NCBI GenBank assembly: GCA_039583875.1
Contig: CM077162.1
Coordinates: 164,422,720-164,486,719, forward strand
From: Platanthera guangdongensis
Lineage: Eukaryota; Streptophyta; Magnoliopsida; Asparagales; Orchidaceae
DNA: 64,000 nt
Direction: 5' to 3'
Position 1 is the stretch's first letter. Each line of letters opens with the position of its first letter. Shown piece by piece: positions 59,090 to 64,000 of this stretch. Made by a program: the position numbers and the translations under genes. The notes beneath the pieces were generated by a model. The model saw only the letters and a program-made list of their open reading frames with translations, was not told the origin of the DNA and did no database searches.

Positions 59090-62000
59090 GGACCCAAAAG
59101 TTATTTGGGTTCTAAGGTTAAGTAATCTTTATTGCAGGTGAGTCCAAGTTGTCATGCCCCTATATGGTACTTGGACAGTGGATGTTCCAGGCACATGACT
59201 GGAACAAGGGGATTGCTGAAGGACTACTCACCTATGCTGAATGGGCCTAAAGTAATTTTTGGTGGTTCTGAAAAGGGAATCATCAAAGGTTTTGGTAATA
59301 TTTCTAATAACTCCATTACAATCACTCAAGTGGCCTATGTAAAGGGTTTGAAACACAACCTAATTAGCATAAGTCAGCTAAGTGATTTAGGTTATGACAT
59401 TTCATTTATCAAGAATGGTTGTCATATCAAGAGGTCAAGTGATCAAGAGGACATATTGACTGGATATAGAAAAAGAAATGTATATTGCCTAGACTTTGTG
59501 TGTGAGAATAGAAATTCTCCTATCTGTCTTGTGGCTGATGAGAAAGTCTCTCATTGTGTCAAATGGCATAAGAGGCTAGCTCATCTTAACTACAAGACCA
59601 TTGGCCAACTCTTTAGCAAAGAGTTAGAGAGGAATGGTCCTCAAGTTAAGTGTTATAATGATGGGATATGTTCTGCTTGTCAAAAAGGCAAGCAAACTAG
59701 ATCCTCCTTTCATAGCCTTGAAACTAAAGATTCAGTGAGGTTCTTGTACCTCTAGCATATCGATTTATTTGGTCCTATGCCAGTTCAGAGCCTAGTTAGG
59801 AAGGTCTACACTTTTGTGGTTGTAGATGACTATTCTAGATTTTCATGGGTATTCTTTTTGAGACAGAAATCTGAAACCCCAAAGGTCTTCTATAATTTTG
59901 TCAAACAAATTCAAATGAATTTGATAGTTCAGTGGTCAAAATTAGAAGTGACCATGGAACTGAATTCCAATATGATAGTATGACAAGGCTGTGTGAAGAG
60001 TTTGAGATTCTTCAGGAATTCTCCTCACCTAGAACACCTCAGCAAAATGACATTGCTGAGAGAAAGAATAGGACATTGATTGAGGTTGGAAGAACACTAT
60101 TGAGTGATACTTCTCTCCCAGAATATTTCTGGGCTGAGGTAGTTAACACTGCATGTCATGTTCTCAATAGGGCTTCCATCACCAAAAGCCACAAAAAGAC
60201 ACCGTATGAGGTTGTGAAAGGCAGAAAGCCAAACTTATCCTATTTCAGGATCTTTGGTTGCAAGTGTTATGTGCTTAACAATGACAAATCTCACTTAACT
60301 AAGTTTGCTGCCAAATCCCAAGATGGGATATTTATTGGGTACATCAATAATAATAAGGCCTATAGGGTCTACAACTTGGCTACTCAAGTTGTAGAAGAGT
60401 CAGTTCATGTCATCTTTGATGAAACTAGACTTATTGACTGTGAGTTGCCAAGTAGTTCTTGTAATTCTCCAGGAATACAATAGAAGATGGACCAGCTTAC
60501 TATCAGAGAAGTTCCAACTGTAAAGTAGGATGTGGAAAATAGTAGTTGCTATCCAGGGGGAGTACAAGACACTCAGGATGCTGAAGAAGAACATGAGGTG
60601 CAGCATGAAGAAGAGATTGGAGAAGATCAAACTGCTGATAGACTACCTCCAGCAGTTATACAGTTGAAGGATCATCCTGCACATTAAATCATTGGTGATC
60701 TAAGACAAGGAGTACAAACAAGGAGCAAGAACTTGAACACAGTTCTTTGCTCTAGCTTCTTATTTCAAGTGGAACCCAAGAAATTTGAAGAAGCAATTGA
60801 GGACACACACTGGATTGATGCCATGCAGGAGGAATTAAATCAATTCAAAAGGTGCAAGGTCTGGGATTTGGTTCTAAAACCAAAGGGCCACAATGTCATT
60901 GAGACAAAGTGGATATATAGAAATAAGCTTGATGAGAGTGGAATCATAGTGAAGAACAAGGCAAGACTAGTTGCCAAAGGATACAAACAGGAGGAGGGCA
61001 TAGACTTTGATCAGACCTTTGCTCCAGTGGCTAGGTTGGAAGCTATCAGACTATTCATAGCCAATGCAGCATTTCAAGGCTTCAAAGTGTTCCAAATGGA
61101 TGTTAAGTCTGCCTTCTTAAATGGAGACTTAAAAGAGGAGGTCTATGTAGAGCAGCCCTCAGGTTTTGTTGATCCACTCTATCCTACTTATGTCTATAGA
61201 CTTAGGAAAGCTTTGTATGAGTTGAAAAAAGCCCCAAGGGCTTGGTATGAAACCTTGTCTAATTTCCTCATTGAGAATAAATTCTCAAGGGGGAAAATAG
61301 ATAAGACTCTATTCCTTAGGGAATCCAAAGGAAAGATTATCCTAGTCCAAATATATGTTGATGACATAATATTTGGGTCTACTGAAAGTAACCTTTGTAG
61401 AAAGTTTGCAAAACTTATGCAAGGAAAATTTGAAATGAGCAGTATGGTAGAACTTAAGTTCTTCTTGGGTCTCCAAGTAAGACAGACTGAAGATGGCTTG
61501 TCCATTTTCCAGTCTAAGTTCACCCTAGAGTTAATTAAAAAGTATGGTATGGAGTCATCCACTACCATGAGAACTCCAATGGGGACAAGTGTATCTCTTA
61601 GCAAAGATGATGCAGGGAAACCTGTAGATGAAACTTTATATAGAGGAATAGTTGGCTCCCTCCTATATCTGACTGCTAGTAGACCAGATATCATGTATGC
61701 TACATGTGTCTGTGCTAGGTACCAATCATGTCGTAAAGAATCTCATCTTACTGCAGTCAAAAGGATTTTGAGATATCTTAAGGGAACCCCTAATCTAGGC
61801 CTTTGGTATCCTAGGAATAGAGATTTTGTACTAATGTGCTATTTAGATGCAGACGTTGCAGGTTGCAAAGTAGACAGGAATAGTACAACAGGCACCTGTC
61901 AATTTCTAGGAGAAAGACTGGTGTCATGGAGCTGTAAGAAGCAGACCAGTGTGGCAATTTCCACAGCTGAGTCTGAGTATGTTGCTGCTAGAAGCTGTTG

Positions 62001-62298
62001 TGCACAACTATTATGGATACAGCATCAGTTAGAAGACTATGGTATTCAGGTAAGTAGAACCCCATTATTATGTGATTGTACTAGTGCTATTTCTATTGCA
62101 CATAATCCAGTTTCTTATAGTAGAACTAAGCATATAGAAATAAGGTACCATTTTATTAGATACCATGTACAGAAAGAAGATATATCTTTAGAATTTGTTA
62201 GTACTGATTTACAACTAACTGACATGTTTACTAAGCCTTTCGATGAAACTAAATTCAACAATTTTAAAATTGAATTAGGAATGTTGAATATAACTTAG
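59090..62298 (+). pseudogene. pol: Pol of the SIRE-like element: PR-IN-RT-RH
   Basis: Same frame as gag at first: protease DSG (about 59175), pre-integrase HHCC finger (H...H about 59565-59585, CSAC about 59670), then TAG at 59753. Integrase has catalytic Asp in VVDDYSR (about 59823) and a frameshift between about 59930 and 59980. Asp (RSDHGTEF) and Glu (AERKNRT) follow in the new frame. After TAG at 60481 there is a proline-poor linker with more stops. RT/RNase H from 60733 is intact to 62298, with the YVDD motif at about 61358 and RNase H blocks ([26 protein letters not shown]) in place. Order PR-IN-RT-RH is diagnostic of Copia. Confidence 0.9.
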
Positions 62299-62821
62299 TA
62301 TAACAAAATTGGCTAAGTAAAATTGTGTCGACACAAGAAGTTGTCTGTGTCGACACATAGTAGTTGGTGTCGACATTCCAGGAAAGTAATGTCGACACAT
62401 CTAGAAAATTGGTGTCGACACTTCAGAGAAGTAGTGTCGACACATTCAGAAGTGGTGTCGACACATCCAGAATAGGTGTCGACACATCCATAAGTGGTGT
62501 CAACACATCCAGAGGTGGTGTCGACACTTAGGTTCAACACAGATTTCGTCGAGTGAAGAATCGACTAATCGTCAAGCACAAAAGGAATAAGTGTCGACAC
62601 ATAGAAGTCAACACTTATGTCGAGACATTAGAATTCTGTGTTGACACTTTTCAACAGTGTCAACACATTAAGAGAATTATGACGTGCCTTTTCACCTTCG
62701 TTTTTAGAAAGGTATAAATAGGTCAACAACATTGTCTGTCGACACGCTCTCCATAGTTTCGAGACCAAAAATTTGTGTCGACAAATTCTCTCATCTAAAT
62801 TCAAGATTTCTCTCAACCCTA
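62299..62821 (+). promoter_or_regulatory. Post-pol spacer with TGTCGACAC array and internal TATA box
   Basis: About fifteen TGTCGACAC or near copies (62324-62660), spaced about 20-30 bp, then GGTATAAATAGG at 62711-62722. About 100 nt later comes the ATG of the next ORF (62822). The layout looks like a promoter plus leader for a separate transcript. TATA and array are seen; promoter activity is inferred. Confidence 0.55.
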
Positions 62822-64000
62822 ATGGCGCCCTAGCTTGAAGACAATGTCAATGAAGGCTATGAGCTGGTACGCAACGCCTTTGACCAAGGGGAACCCGAGA
62901 TTAAAGCTGTAGTAACACTAATTGCTGAAATGGGTTGGAATTTCTGGTATCTGAACCCACAAAGATTTGGAAGAAGGAAATACTAGAATTCTATGGCGCA
63001 GCTACTATAGATTCTTCTGGACTTAAGATCAAATCAACAGTTCAGGGTACTAAAGTTAAACTATCCTTGAAGAGCTTGAGGAAAACTCTTCAACTACCAA
63101 GAATTCAAGAAGAAGTAGAAGTTACCTCATCCAAGACAAGGGAAGCACTTCAATGGTGTGGATTGGATTCCACCATGAATATTGGATCCTCAATGAACAG
63201 AAAAGGAATGAATCAGCAAGGAAAATTCCTTTCAGAAGTAGTTGGCAAAGTCATTATCTGCAAGCCAGGGGGACATGATAGGATTTCTGCCTACATGTTT
63301 AGCCTAATGACCAGAATCATCTACAGACTAAACATAGATTGGTCAGCAGTAATTTTTTAAAAGATTAAGGAAAGTCTTAAGAAGCCAAATCTGGGTAAAA
63401 TTATGAGTCTGTACTTGGCTAAAACAATTCTTGAGATAATGTAACACACAACTGATTCAAAAATCAATCATATGAGGAGAATGAATATCAGGATTATCTC
63501 AAGATGTGATATGGTCCTAACTAAGGATATGCTAGATGAAGAGAGGCAAGAGATTCCTGAAAAATCTACAGCACAAGATGTTCCTGCAAAAGACCCTACA
63601 GATGGTTCTCAAGTGCAGGGGGAGCCTCATCATGAGGAAGAGCCAACTCACTTAGAAAGTGAAATGGCTACACAAACTATTCTTGAGGTAATACAAGAGG
63701 TTAATCAATCAATTCTCATTGATAAAGATGAAATACTAACTGAATCTTTGATTGATGTTGACCAGCCAACTCAACTAAACAGTCAAGTACAAGATGTTAT
63801 CATGAAAGATACATCTGCTATTACTAATGCTCCAAAGATAAGAGTATCTCCAGTTCATACTCAACAAGAGTTTTCCTTAGATGAGTTGTTCACTGCCATG
63901 GAGCAAGGGACTCAGGGGGAGATAGAAAGAACTGGGGGAGAGCAAACTGAATTTGTTAGGGAGAAAGCAGATTTTGAGGGGGAGCAAGTTAACCTTGAAG
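62822..64000 (+). pseudogene. Additional post-pol ORF (SIRE third ORF), partial
   Basis: Start ATG at 62822 with a TAG as fourth codon, so this copy is broken at once. The following frame reads an acidic N-terminus, then shifts near 62935-62945. The next block, 62935-63360, has a compact domain (KIWKKEILEFYGAA start, LKSLRKTLQLP, GGHDRISAYM, M.RIIYRLNIDW) that resembles the plant retroelement-associated 'putative plant transposon protein' domain rather than an obvious envelope protein. TAA follows at 63358 and 63442. The frame is then open to the window edge with a hydrophilic Glu/Gln-rich sequence. No signal peptide or membrane segment is visible here. Function unknown. Confidence 0.55.

Larger units (their letters stand above)
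55276..64000 (+). mobile_element. SIRE/Maximus-like Copia element, 3' end outside window
   Basis: Plus strand: a 5' LTR of about 1.7 kb, initiator-Met-type primer site, long Gag with two zinc knuckles, protease, integrase, RT/RNase H, then a non-coding array and an additional ORF still open at the right edge. The extra post-pol ORF and long Gag fit the SIRE/Maximus lineage. Nonsense codons and a frameshift inactivate it. It interrupts the RT of element C. Confidence 0.88.

Noticed and set aside
62822..64000. Envelope glycoprotein identity for the third ORF
   Set aside because: No signal peptide, transmembrane segment or cysteine pattern is visible in the part present.

Overview
The window is nuclear DNA of a flowering plant and consists almost entirely of nested transposable elements. 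The evidence is chromodomain Ty3/gypsy (Tekay/Del-type) retrotransposons, Copia elements (one SIRE/Maximus-like), Mutator-like (MULE) transposases of MuDR, FAR1 and OTU types, initiator-Met and Asp tRNA primer sites, GT-AG introns, and long AT and GC minisatellites. I found no tRNA, rRNA or confidently functional host gene. The species cannot be fixed from this sequence.

Layout. 1-9609 (+): 3' part of Tekay element A (gag end, intron, pol, then a very long 3' LTR of about 5.3 kb carrying a 158-bp tandem repeat). 10040-12191 (+): a decayed MuDR-type MULE transposase broken by a perfect 58-bp inverted repeat. 13075-13890: 21-bp minisatellite. 15263-16350: LTR-like sequence with a minus-strand TATA box and an 11-copy 50-bp GC-rich hairpin minisatellite. 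16663-about 33130 (-): an old Copia element split by the complete Tekay element B (17456-29330, -), whose LTRs, PBS, PPT and mutated 5-bp target duplication are all visible. 33155-37000: an intron-containing Ulp1 (SUMO-protease-like) gene (+) facing a FAR1-type MULE gene (-) whose catalytic core is deleted. 37563-38253: foldback element. 38359-42316: a MULE with 41-bp terminal inverted repeats encoding a transposase plus an OTU protease domain (-). 43821-44391: second foldback cluster. 44488-55280 (-): Tekay element C, with a non-autonomous LARD-type element (45753-51917, exact target duplication ATTAC) inside its 3' LTR. From about 55276 to beyond the right edge (+): a SIRE-like Copia inserted in the RT of element C, with an extra post-pol ORF.

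How the parts work together. Each autonomous retroelement encoded Gag, protease, RT/RNase H and integrase, and all copies here carry nonsense codons or frameshifts. In Tekay A and B, gag and pol are separated by a GT-AG intron. In both, the splice would join them in frame, while unspliced RNA would end translation just after Gag, which suggests splicing sets the Gag:Pol ratio. The Tekay B leader between PBS and gag carries three hairpins with nearly the same 12-nt loop and compensating stem changes, a candidate packaging or dimerisation signal. The SIRE-like element has arrays of the palindrome TGTCGACAC both in its LTR and before its third ORF, which also has its own TATA box.
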